A stretch of DNA of 64,000 bases from Tautonia plasticadhaerens. Its GTDB lineage: Bacteria; Planctomycetota; Planctomycetia; Isosphaerales; Isosphaeraceae. Every line of letters starts with the position of its first letter. Position 1 is the first letter of the stretch. The stretch covers positions 1,984,001-2,048,000 of the forward strand of contig NZ_CP036426.1 of assembly GCF_007752535.1 (NCBI RefSeq). The letters are read 5' to 3'. Positions 57,426 through 64,000 of this stretch are shown here, piece after piece. Made by a program: the position numbers and the translations under genes. A model generated the notes under the pieces. The model ran no database searches. It had not been told where the DNA came from and saw nothing but the letters and a program-made list of their open reading frames with translations.

Positions 57426-58247
57426 ATGACTTTGGCAGTCTCCGGGCTGATCCACCCGACGGCCGTGATCGGCCCCGACGCCGAGATCGCCCCCGACGTC
57501 CGGGTCGGGCCCTATGTGATCATCGAGGGACCCGTCCGCATCGGCACCGGCTGCGTGATCGAGGGCTACGCCTGCCTGTCCGGCCCGATCGAGATGGGCC
57601 GCGAGAACTACGTCGGCTACAAGGCCGTCCTCGGCAAGGGGCCGCAGTCCCGGTCCTACCGGGGCGAGCCCACCCGGCTGGTCATCGGCGACGGCAACTC
57701 CTTCCACGAGTCCGTCACCATCCACCGGGGCACGGTGGAGGGGGGCGGCCTGACCGCCATCGGCGACGGCAACGTCCTCCGCAAGGGGGCCCACCTCGGC
57801 CACGACGTGATCATGGGGGACGGCTGCCTGCTGGAGTCCGACGTCCTGCTCGCCGGGCACGTCGAAATCGGTGACGGCTGCGACCTCGCCAGCCACGTCG
57901 TCATCCAGCAGCGCGTCCGGATCGGCCGCCTCGTCCGCTTCTCCGGGATCGGCGGCAGCACCAAGGACGTGCCCCCCTTCGTCGTCCAGGAGGGCTACAA
58001 CTGCATCACCGGCCTGAACCGCCCGGGCTTGCAGCGCGTGGGCACCCCCCCCGCCGTAATCTCGGCCCTGGGGGAGGCCTTCCAGGTCCTCTTCGAGGAA
58101 GGCCGTAACCAGGGCGAGGCCCTCGACCTCGTCACCTCCCGGCTCGGCCACGTCCCCGAGGTCCGGGAGGTCCTCGAATTCATCCGGGGCACCCGGATCG
58201 GCATCAACCACATCCGCAACGAGGAACGGCGCAACTGGTGCGCCTGA
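57426..58247 (+). CDS. lpxA: LpxA, UDP-N-acetylglucosamine acyltransferase
   Basis: 273 residues, right for the family. LpxA starts lipid A synthesis by moving a hydroxyacyl chain from acyl carrier protein to UDP-GlcNAc. The N-terminal two thirds are left-handed beta-helix hexapeptides (IHPTAVIGPDAEIAPDVRVG, IEGPVRIGTGCVIEG). The diagnostic region SYRGEPTRLVIGDGNSFHES, then VTIHRGTVEGGGLTAIGDGN, is present, followed by KGAHLGHDVIMG, where the first histidine aligns with the catalytic histidine of the E. coli enzyme. The C-terminal helices (ISALGEAFQVLFEEGRNQG) form the trimer cap. No other lpx genes adjoin it. Confidence 0.94.
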   Translation: MTLAVSGLIHPTAVIGPDAEIAPDVRVGPYVIIEGPVRIGTGCVIEGYACLSGPIEMGRENYVGYKAVLGKGPQSRSYRGEPTRLVIGDGNSFHESVTIHRGTVEGGGLTAIGDGNVLRKGAHLGHDVIMGDGCLLESDVLLAGHVEIGDGCDLASHVVIQQRVRIGRLVRFSGIGGSTKDVPPFVVQEGYNCITGLNRPGLQRVGTPPAVISALGEAFQVLFEEGRNQGEALDLVTSRLGHVPEVREVLEFIRGTRIGINHIRNEERRNWCA

Positions 58248-58315
58248 GCTCCCTGCCGGACGGTGGGCCCGGCCGACGACGAGGTCGGCCCGGCCCCTCG
58301 ACGCGGCGACCGACC

Positions 58316-59362
58316 TCAGAACTGGTCGGCGCTGACGACCTCGCCGCCGGCCTTCGTGGAGACGGCGATCCAGGTGTCCGGATTGACCGTATCCTTGACG
58401 AAGCGGACCGAGCCGTCGAGCATTCCCACGTTCACCCCGCCCGAGTGGTAGGAGCTGGCGCCGACCATCGTCGCCGCCGCGTAATCCCAGCGTTGCGGGT
58501 AGTTGTGGTTCATGTTGGCGAAGGTGCACGCCTTCGCGTTCGGCGGATTGACGTGGCTGTACCCGCCGCCGACGCCGCAGCCCTGCGAGGCCCAGCAGAA
58601 TCCCTTCGTCACCTGGGCCCCCAGCGTCGTCGACGCCTGGCAGGCCTGGCTCAGGCTCCGGACGGTGTAGGTCGCGGGGGAGGGGGACGTGGTCGGGGTG
58701 TAATCGACGCCCGTGAGGAGATAGACCGCGGGACGCCCCTGGGTCGGCGACCCCTCCCCCTTCACCCATTCGCTGTAGATGGCGGTATTCGAGGTGCCGT
58801 CCCGCACCGTCGCCAGCGAGGCGGGGCCGCCGTAGGACCTGGCGCCGGGGCCGGTCATGAAGGTGGGGCCGTCGAACCGGCCCCCGGCGAGCGAGAGCAC
58901 CGTGCCGATGTTGTTCCCGTAGTTGCAGTCGCCGAAGTCGTGGCCGGGGTAGTTGGACAGGCCCCGGCGGATCGAGCCCTGGTCGGAGGGGCAGAGAAAG
59001 CCGGAGACCCGGGTGGAGGAAACCGTGCCGTTGTGCTCGAGGTTATAGCCCATCGACACATTCAGACTGCTGTAGAGGTTCTGCTGCTCCATGTAGGGGA
59101 GGAGCCGGGCATTCAAGGAGAAGTCGTTGGCGTTGGCCAGGCGGTTGTTGACCGGGCCGGCGTTCCCGGTGGGGGGGATGCACTGGTTGGAATCGATGTA
59201 GTTGTGGATCGCGATGCCGAGTTGCTTGAGATTGTTCGTACACTGGGCCCGCCTGGCGGCCTCCCGGGCCGCCTGGACCGCGGGCAGGAGCAGAGCGATC
59301 AGCACGCCGATGATGGCAATGACCACCAGCAGCTCGATCAGCGTGAAGCCTCGTCGACGCAT
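58316..59362 (-). CDS. DUF1559 pilin-like protein with a type IV prepilin N-terminus
   Basis: 348 residues from the ATG at 59362. The N-terminus [20 protein letters not shown] is the class III/type IV prepilin signal, cleaved before the phenylalanine. Then come [20 protein letters not shown], a conserved DUF1559 opening, [13 protein letters not shown], and near the C-terminus [20 protein letters not shown], the H-x9-DG motif. Planctomycetes encode dozens of these proteins, thought to form pilus-like surface structures or pseudopilins. The gene stands alone, and the F-type platform protein at 55667 is a possible partner. Confidence 0.95.
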   Translation of the reverse strand: MRRRGFTLIELLVVIAIIGVLIALLLPAVQAAREAARRAQCTNNLKQLGIAIHNYIDSNQCIPPTGNAGPVNNRLANANDFSLNARLLPYMEQQNLYSSLNVSMGYNLEHNGTVSSTRVSGFLCPSDQGSIRRGLSNYPGHDFGDCNYGNNIGTVLSLAGGRFDGPTFMTGPGARSYGGPASLATVRDGTSNTAIYSEWVKGEGSPTQGRPAVYLLTGVDYTPTTSPSPATYTVRSLSQACQASTTLGAQVTKGFCWASQGCGVGGGYSHVNPPNAKACTFANMNHNYPQRWDYAAATMVGASSYHSGGVNVGMLDGSVRFVKDTVNPDTWIAVSTKAGGEVVSADQF

Positions 59363-59906
59363 CGGGAAGATCCCTCTGGGGTGAATGGCCCGATCGGGCG
59401 GGATCGGGCATCGGTGCTCCCGACGGGCGGCGACGCCACGCGCGGCCGATGCTCCGCCCGGCCGAGGGGGTGCCCTCTGCAGTGTCTGCGGGATTGCATA
59501 CGTTTTCAAGGGGTACTCCTTCCATTTTAGGCGTCCCGATCACCACCGAATCGTCGTCGAACGCGCCTAACAAACCCGACCGGCCGTCGATCCCCAGCAG
59601 GGCGGATCACGGACCGAACCGACGCGAAGGCCGGCCATCGGGCAGGCACTCCCGAGTTCGCCCCGGCCGGTTCCCGGGGTCGGCCCGAGCGCGGCGACGT
59701 CGCCGAATGCCCCCGACTTCAAGAAGGACGGTACCGAGGGTCGACGACTCCCGGACTCACGGAGGATTCACGTTCCTCGGCCCGTCCCCGGTCCTCGTCG
59801 ACCGCCCTCCCTCGGGCGTCGTCCGCCTCGGCCCGACCCGGCCGTCTCCCCTCCCTGCCGACTCGACCCCGCCCCCCTCACGCACCGGGGCCGACGGGCC
59901 GTCCGA
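59363..59906. other. Upstream region of the DUF1559 gene
   Basis: No gene. A less GC-rich patch near 59495-59530 (acgttttcaaggggtactcc) is the likeliest promoter area for the DUF1559 gene. Confidence 0.35.
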
Positions 59907-60779
59907 TCAACGGGATTCCGCATTCGACGGGAGGGCGATCGAGCCGGTCCCGAGATCCTTCAGCGTGACCTTCTGGGCCTTCCAGCGGGCGCGGAAGTAC
60001 CAGTATCCGTAGTTCGAGCAGGGGACGCCCGCCCATTCGACCCACTGCCGGAAGTTGTTGTAGGTCTCCGACGTCCTCGATCCCCCCGCGGGCAGGTCGG
60101 GGCCGTCCGTGTCGTACAGCCGATCATCCGGCCCCGGGTCGAGCGTCAGCAATGCCGGCAGGGAATCATCCGGCGCCCAGTCGATGAAGGATTTCTTGCT
60201 CGCGAACGGCGCCCCGTCCACGAAGTCCCGGGCCGTGACCTGCCTCCGGAACGCCAGGAGGTCGGCCTTGCCGGCGGCCGAGATCACCCGGCCGACCCCC
60301 GACGGGGCGAGCTGGGCGACCGCGACCACCTGGCCCCGGGCGTTCTCCCCCATCGAGAACGAGCCGACCACGAACGCCCCGCACGACTCCCCCCCCGTGA
60401 ACGGCGTCCCCGCCGACCACGACTTCGCCCGCTCCGGCCGCTTCCCGGCTGTCTGGACGACGATGGTCGCCCAGATGGCCCAGACGTCGATCCGCCGGCT
60501 TGCTCCCCCGAGCGTCGCCCCGACGCCCGTCCTCCCCGGCAACATCCGCCGGACGAGGCGCCGGTTCGGCCTCCCGACCACGGGGTCGCCCCCCGTCCAG
60601 GCGATCCGGGCCCACTCGGCCGGGCTGTTCTCCGGCGACGTGGTCGCCTCGACGACGCAGTCTCCCCGTTCCGCGGAGGAGGGGATGAGCTGGGGGCCGA
60701 ACACGTCCACGGCCGTGACCCAGTTGGCCGAATCGACCTGGCTGGCATTGGAAACCGTGAGCTTCGCGACCGTCGCCAT
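59907..60779 (-). CDS. Hypothetical protein with a C-terminal aromatic region
   Basis: 290 residues from the ATG at 60779; an in-frame ATG two codons earlier (60785) abuts a GGGGGG run that would serve as ribosome binding site for the later one. I do not recognise it. The N-terminus (ATVAKLTVSNASQVDSANWV) is strand-rich, and residues ~60-200 are basic with Gly and Ala. The last 90 residues have FIDWAPDDSLPALLTLDPGP, then the aromatic ETYNNFRQWVEWAGVPCSNY and GYWYFRARWKAQKV. No signal peptide is evident. It could be a small beta-structured enzyme or binding protein. It is isolated, with spacers of more than 350 bases on both sides. Confidence 0.6.
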   Translation of the reverse strand: MATVAKLTVSNASQVDSANWVTAVDVFGPQLIPSSAERGDCVVEATTSPENSPAEWARIAWTGGDPVVGRPNRRLVRRMLPGRTGVGATLGGASRRIDVWAIWATIVVQTAGKRPERAKSWSAGTPFTGGESCGAFVVGSFSMGENARGQVVAVAQLAPSGVGRVISAAGKADLLAFRRQVTARDFVDGAPFASKKSFIDWAPDDSLPALLTLDPGPDDRLYDTDGPDLPAGGSRTSETYNNFRQWVEWAGVPCSNYGYWYFRARWKAQKVTLKDLGTGSIALPSNAESR

Positions 60780-60785
60780 GATCAT

Positions 60786-61156
60786 CCCCCCCGGCGCCCC
60801 GCTTCCCAGGACATCCCCTCGACGCCCGACCGTACGGGATCCGGGCCCCCGGCTTCTACAACAATCGAATCGAGTCGGTGAATCCTGACATCCCACGATC
60901 CCCGTCGGGGACTTCGGGGGTCCTCGGCACCCCGCTCCTCCCGGCCCGACGACCCGGCGACCTCGGATCGGATCACGTCGGAGGGCGACCCGCGCCTCGT
61001 CCCCGGGTTCGGACGGATGGCCGGGGGTGAGGCGGTCGGGCGTCGTCCACTCGGAGCGCCACCGGCCTGCCGGTGCTCCGATCGGGCCCGGGACCGGGAG
61101 AGCCGGTGGGACCCAAACATTCGAACCCGTTGCCCGCCAGCGAGACCCCGCCGAGG
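60786..61156. other. 371-bp spacer
   Basis: No gene, repeat or RNA was recognised. The surrounding genes are on the minus strand. Confidence 0.35.
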
Positions 61157-61627
61157 TCAGGCGACGGGCGAGAGGCCTCGAACCGGCCGGGCCGCCAGCG
61201 CCTCGCCGGCCGTCCACAGCGCGACGCCCAACAGCACGACGTCCTTGAGCACGAACTGCCCCGGCATCGCCGACAGGGCCGGGAACCCGCCCAGGCTCGG
61301 CTCCCACCCCGGCGTCGTGACCAGGAAGCTCAGGGTGGTCAGAAACATCCCCGCCGCCAACCCGCTACCCGCCGCCGAGCCCGCCGGCCACCACGGCCGC
61401 AGCGCGATGAGCAGACCGACGGCGACCTCGATCACCCCCAGCAGCGCCGACAACGCCGTGACGCTCATCAGGCGATAGAGCCAACCCATCAGCGGGCTGT
61501 TCGCCACCATCGGTTCGATCCCCTCGGCCTCGTAGGCGGTGAACTTCATCCCGCCGATCCAGAGCAGCACGACCACGAGGCCGTACCGGGCGACGTGCGT
61601 GCCGATCATCTGGAGCCGGTCACTCAT
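61157..61627 (-). CDS. YkgB/RclC-family (DUF417) membrane protein
   Basis: 156 residues from the ATG at 61627 (gaggc is 7 bases upstream). Four hydrophobic helices are visible. The DUF417 hallmark is VLLWIGGMKFTAYEAEGIEP, followed by MVANSPLMGWLYRLM. Helices then read SALLGVIEVAVGLLIALRPW and SGLAAGMFLTTLSFLVT, with the end VLKDVVLLGVALWTAGEAL. In E. coli the relative RclC protects against reactive chlorine. Here it is single and its regulator is not visible, so only a membrane stress-protection role can be suggested. Confidence 0.85.
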   Translation of the reverse strand: MSDRLQMIGTHVARYGLVVVLLWIGGMKFTAYEAEGIEPMVANSPLMGWLYRLMSVTALSALLGVIEVAVGLLIALRPWWPAGSAAGSGLAAGMFLTTLSFLVTTPGWEPSLGGFPALSAMPGQFVLKDVVLLGVALWTAGEALAARPVRGLSPVA

Positions 61628-61785
61628 CACCATGCCTCGCCCCGGGGTCGCGGTACCGGCGGACGGAGACTCGGTTCGCCGCTCCGCCGCCTGAAGAATC
61701 CCCGTGAGCCGTAGGGCCGCATCGGGGGGTAACCTCGATGAGGTTGACAACTCCCGATGCCACCCCACGGCGGAGCCCCACGGCC

Positions 61786-61890
61786 ATGGCCACCATCATC
61801 GGCATCGACCTCGGCAAGTTCAAGGGCGTCGCCTGCACCTTCACCCCCGAGTCCCGGGAGGCTGCCTCTTCGAAAATCCCCACAGACCCC
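61786..61890 (+). pseudogene. N-terminal relic of an IS110-family transposase
   Basis: The frame ATIIGIDLGKFKGVACTF is the start of an IS110-type DEDD transposase, with the first catalytic aspartate in GIDLGKFK. The similarity ends at the palindromic element that begins at 61891, so only ~35 residues remain. Confidence 0.7.
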
Positions 61891-61978
61891 GGCGGGTGGC
61901 ACTGGTGGCTTGCCCAGTGGTCAGAGTGTAAGCCCTCCGAGGAGACCGCTGCTGGGCAAGCCACCAGTGCCACCCGCC
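61891..61978. repeat. Palindromic MITE-like element, copy 1
   Basis: A perfect 26-bp inverted repeat (61891-61916 with 61953-61978, outer bases ggcgggtggcactggtgg) surrounds a 36-base centre that includes gccctccgaggagacc. The whole 88-bp unit has a close relative at 63485-63575. Confidence 0.88.
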
Positions 61979-62014
61979 GAACGAGGAGAATGGCCCCGCA
62001 CTCCACGCCCGCCC

Positions 62015-63049
62015 TCAAAGCGTGATGTCATACGTCAAGCGACTGTTCCGACGCTGAGGCGAGTTGAAAAAGACGCCCGCTCCCGTGCGCTTCGGTTGCC
62101 ACACCGGCCATTCGACCGGGGTGTCGCCCGGGAAGAGGAGGCTGGTGGACGTGGACTCCACCTTCGTGGCGGCCCAGCCGAAATCGGTCAGCACCCATTC
62201 CGTATCGATCAGGACATGGAAGAGCACCGGATGCCCCGACGCCTTCACCCGCCTGATCTCCGAGAGGCGGGGTGCGATGAGCCACACGAGGGCCCAGAGG
62301 TAGGCGTCCGCCAGCACCTTCGACACCTTGTCGCGATACTGCGCCTCCCACTTGTCCTTCAGGTGGTTCTCCGCGAACCAGTTCTTGATGGCCGGGGTCG
62401 CGAGGGCGATCCCGGCATCGAGCAGGCCGAGGGCCGCGTTGCCCATGGTGCCCCGGACACCGCCCCCGGGCCGCGCGCCCGGCCCGACCTCCCCGCCCGC
62501 CGGCTTCGCCGGCGGAACCTGGCCATCGCCCCGGACCACCAACCCGCGCTGCGGAGCCTGGATCGTGCCGCTCACGCCGCCCTCGGCATGGAACACGGAG
62601 TCGGTGACGCGGACGCCCCGGGTGAGCCGCATGCAGTGCTCGCACCGGGGTGCCGCATCGCCCCGACGCTTCCCCGACAGCCACGCCACGTGCACCTCGA
62701 AGACCTTGAGATCCGTCTCGGTCAGCTTCCGCCCGAGCTGCTTCTCCCGCTCGAGGATCGCCGCGTTCAGCGCCCTCACCTCCGCGTGCCCCCCCAGCGC
62801 CCACGCCTCGGAGTGCACGACGACGAGCTGGCCCGCCGCGATCCGCTGCATCTGGCCCACGATCGCCTTGCCGATCGTCTCGGACAGGGGGCTCGGCAGC
62901 ATGGAGTGGTTCAACCCGACGTAGAGCTTCCCCGTCGCCTCGTTGCGGACGACCGCGAGGACCGGCCCGGTGCCGATCCCCTGGGCCTTCTGCATGCTCG
63001 TCGTGAGCTGGACGATCCGACCGGCGATGGCTTCGAGCGGTTCCGACAT
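62015..63049 (-). CDS. Predicted cytidine-deaminase-fold protein (YwqJ-like), possible toxin or effector
   Basis: 344 residues from the ATG at 63049, which follows cagggaaacagc; the longer frame upstream runs into repeats. Residues ~1-150 look like the deaminase fold: a strand-helix start (GPVLAVVRNEATGKLYVGLN), then the zinc motif GGHAEVRALN (His88, Glu90) and PRCEHCMRL (Cys136, Cys139). The HAE...CxxC pattern is that of zinc deaminases, and the spacing is closest to YwqJ/BURPS-type toxins of polymorphic toxin systems. A glycine/proline linker follows, then a helical segment (NAALGLLDAGIALATPAIKN) and a C-terminal part with WEAQYRDKVSKVLADAYLWA. There is no signal peptide. No immunity gene is recognised beside it. 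The activity is inferred. Confidence 0.7.
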   Translation of the reverse strand: MSEPLEAIAGRIVQLTTSMQKAQGIGTGPVLAVVRNEATGKLYVGLNHSMLPSPLSETIGKAIVGQMQRIAAGQLVVVHSEAWALGGHAEVRALNAAILEREKQLGRKLTETDLKVFEVHVAWLSGKRRGDAAPRCEHCMRLTRGVRVTDSVFHAEGGVSGTIQAPQRGLVVRGDGQVPPAKPAGGEVGPGARPGGGVRGTMGNAALGLLDAGIALATPAIKNWFAENHLKDKWEAQYRDKVSKVLADAYLWALVWLIAPRLSEIRRVKASGHPVLFHVLIDTEWVLTDFGWAATKVESTSTSLLFPGDTPVEWPVWQPKRTGAGVFFNSPQRRNSRLTYDITL

Positions 63050-63404
63050 TGCTGTTTCCCTGGGATGGCGCGTGGCTGCTGCCGACGAGGTTGCCGCCGG
63101 GGATCGGAGTCGGGGGAAGGTGGGCCCCCCCGAACGTCGTGGAGGCCGCCGCGATCCCGGCGCCATGCACCGGCCGGAAGGAGGCGCCCCCGTCCATCCA
63201 CACCCGACGGGGACGACCCGGGCTCCGATGGGCCACATGGGTCGCCGCCTCACTGCGGATATGTCGAAATGGCGTGATTCCCCACGACAGCCATCCCCCG
63301 ACCGCATCCCGGGCGTGTGGCGATCGGTCGCCACGCGAGGCGAACGACGCATTGCCGAGATCGGAATGCGAGAATTCCACGGCACGCCGCACCGATGAAG
63401 CCGA

Positions 63405-63470
63405 CACCGGCCGGAGTGAGATGGAGGTTCACGACCACCGACGCTCGGATCAAATCGCGGCATCTCGATC
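63405..63470 (+). pseudogene. C-terminal relic of an IS630-type transposase
   Basis: The frame VRWRFTTTDARIKSRHLDPA matches the end of the intact IS630 transposase in this window (IRWQFTTADARIKLHRLYPA). It is all that is left, stopping at the second palindromic element. Confidence 0.75.
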
Positions 63471-63484
63471 CAGCGGTTCAAACC

Positions 63485-63575
63485 GGCGGGTGGCACTGGT
63501 GGCTTGCCCACCAGTGATGAGGGTGTGAGCCCTCCGAGGAGACCACGGGTGGGCAAGCCACCAGTGCCACCCGCC
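63485..63575. repeat. Palindromic MITE-like element, copy 2
   Basis: The same 26-bp perfect inverted repeat (63485-63510 with 63550-63575) as copy 1, with a 39-base centre sharing gccctccgaggagacc. The 91-bp unit can form a long hairpin. The region 63576-63876 that follows contains no gene, only short repeats of cacgaagacgttg near 63704 and 63821. Confidence 0.88.
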
Positions 63576-63876
63576 GCCTAACGCCCAAGCTCAGCGGACC
63601 GGCCCGTCGAGAGAAACCGATGACTGACCAGAGAGCGCCGCGGCGGGCCGGGTCCGCTGCGGCGCGAGGTTGGCGGCTCTGCCGAGGCCGAGCCGACCGG
63701 GGCACGAAGACGTTGCCATGGCCATCGGCCCGACGCGCCGAGTCCCATGCTCATGGTCTCATGGGTATGATCGCCAACCCGTGAAAGCGCTGGTCACCCT
63801 CCCCGCGCGGACATGGCCCACGAAGACGTTGGCCATGCCACCCGCCACCAGCGACCGCGACACGACGTCACGGCCG

Positions 63877-64000
63877 CTACCTGCAGAAGTACGCGTTGGC
63901 GACGCTTTGCACCTGCATCTTCCAGAATTCCTCCCGGTTGTCGCTCAGGTCGGTGAGGATGTTCTTGGGGAAATCCTTGGCGATGACGTGGGGCCCGATG
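63877..64000 (-). CDS. C-terminus of an unidentified protein (partial at the window edge)
   Basis: On the minus strand the last 41 codons of a gene end in a TAG at 63877-63879. The residues are IGPHVIAKDFPKNILTDLSD, then NREEFWKMQVQSVANAYFCR. The start lies beyond the window. The composition is normal for a soluble protein but I cannot place the family. Confidence 0.55.
   Translation of the reverse strand, partial: IGPHVIAKDFPKNILTDLSDNREEFWKMQVQSVANAYFCR

Noticed and set aside
62028-63407. 459-residue minus-strand frame over the deaminase-fold gene
   Set aside because: Frame-shifted shadow of the gene with the HAE and CxxC motifs. Composition is Arg/Gly/Pro-biased.

Overview
The window is GC-rich (apparently well above 60 percent) and looks like a planctomycete of the Isosphaeraceae/Gemmatales type. 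The evidence is a DUF1549/DUF1553 cytochrome-type protein paired with a DUF1501 protein, a DUF1559 pilin-like protein with an N-terminal methylation motif, a glycine-rich RRM protein, a fragment of a planctomycete-type membrane-bound dehydrogenase, and IS701/IS630-type transposases. The right third carries ordinary chromosomal genes (prfC, lpxA, a type II secretion F protein, a glycosyltransferase). The left and middle are accessory DNA.

Layout. (1) 1-9180: a type I restriction-modification locus. The end of hsdM overlaps hsdS; then come a DUF4365 gene, an unrecognised 387-residue gene, a GmrSD-like (DUF262/DUF1524) gene with two C-terminal DUF4268-like modules, and hsdR. (2) About 9488-28980: what reads as an integrated plasmid. 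It lies between two copies of the 3' end of a tRNA-Leu gene, each originally followed by the same kind of hairpin (13-bp stem, GACGA loop). It contains a tyrosine recombinase, a decayed Phd/VapC module, a hybrid histidine kinase, parB-like and parA genes, a DUF4385 gene, a large repeat-rich origin/partition region split by an IS701 element, a replication initiator preceded by 23-bp-period iterons, a KaiC-like ATPase with a hybrid kinase, a J-domain membrane protein and an intact IS630 element with a likely programmed -1 frameshift. A second, dead IS630-type element has inserted between the right tRNA remnant and its hairpin. (3) 30.2-39.7 kb: a graveyard and insertion hotspot. It has a NusG-like pseudogene, an intact tRNA-Val overlapped by the C-terminus of a second tyrosine recombinase, a dehydrogenase fragment cut by a second IS701 copy, a DUF932 gene, and truncated pieces of an SNF2 helicase, a retroviral-type integrase and a HelD-type helicase joined end to end. 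(4) 39.8-61.6 kb: housekeeping and planctomycete-lineage genes. (5) 61.6-64 kb: a predicted deaminase-fold protein between two copies of a 26-bp perfect inverted-repeat element, with IS110 and IS630 scraps, then the C-terminus of one more gene at the edge.

How the parts fit. The left locus looks like a composite anti-phage island, combining modification-dependent and sequence-specific restriction. The 19.5-kb replicon has everything an independent plasmid needs (initiator, iterons, ParA/ParB) plus an integrase and a tRNA target, so it was probably an integrating plasmid that has since been damaged by IS elements. The most unusual items are the composite restriction operon with its unknown gene, the split palindrome array between parA and rep, and the deaminase-fold gene. 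Family names come from recognising motifs by eye; no database search was run.
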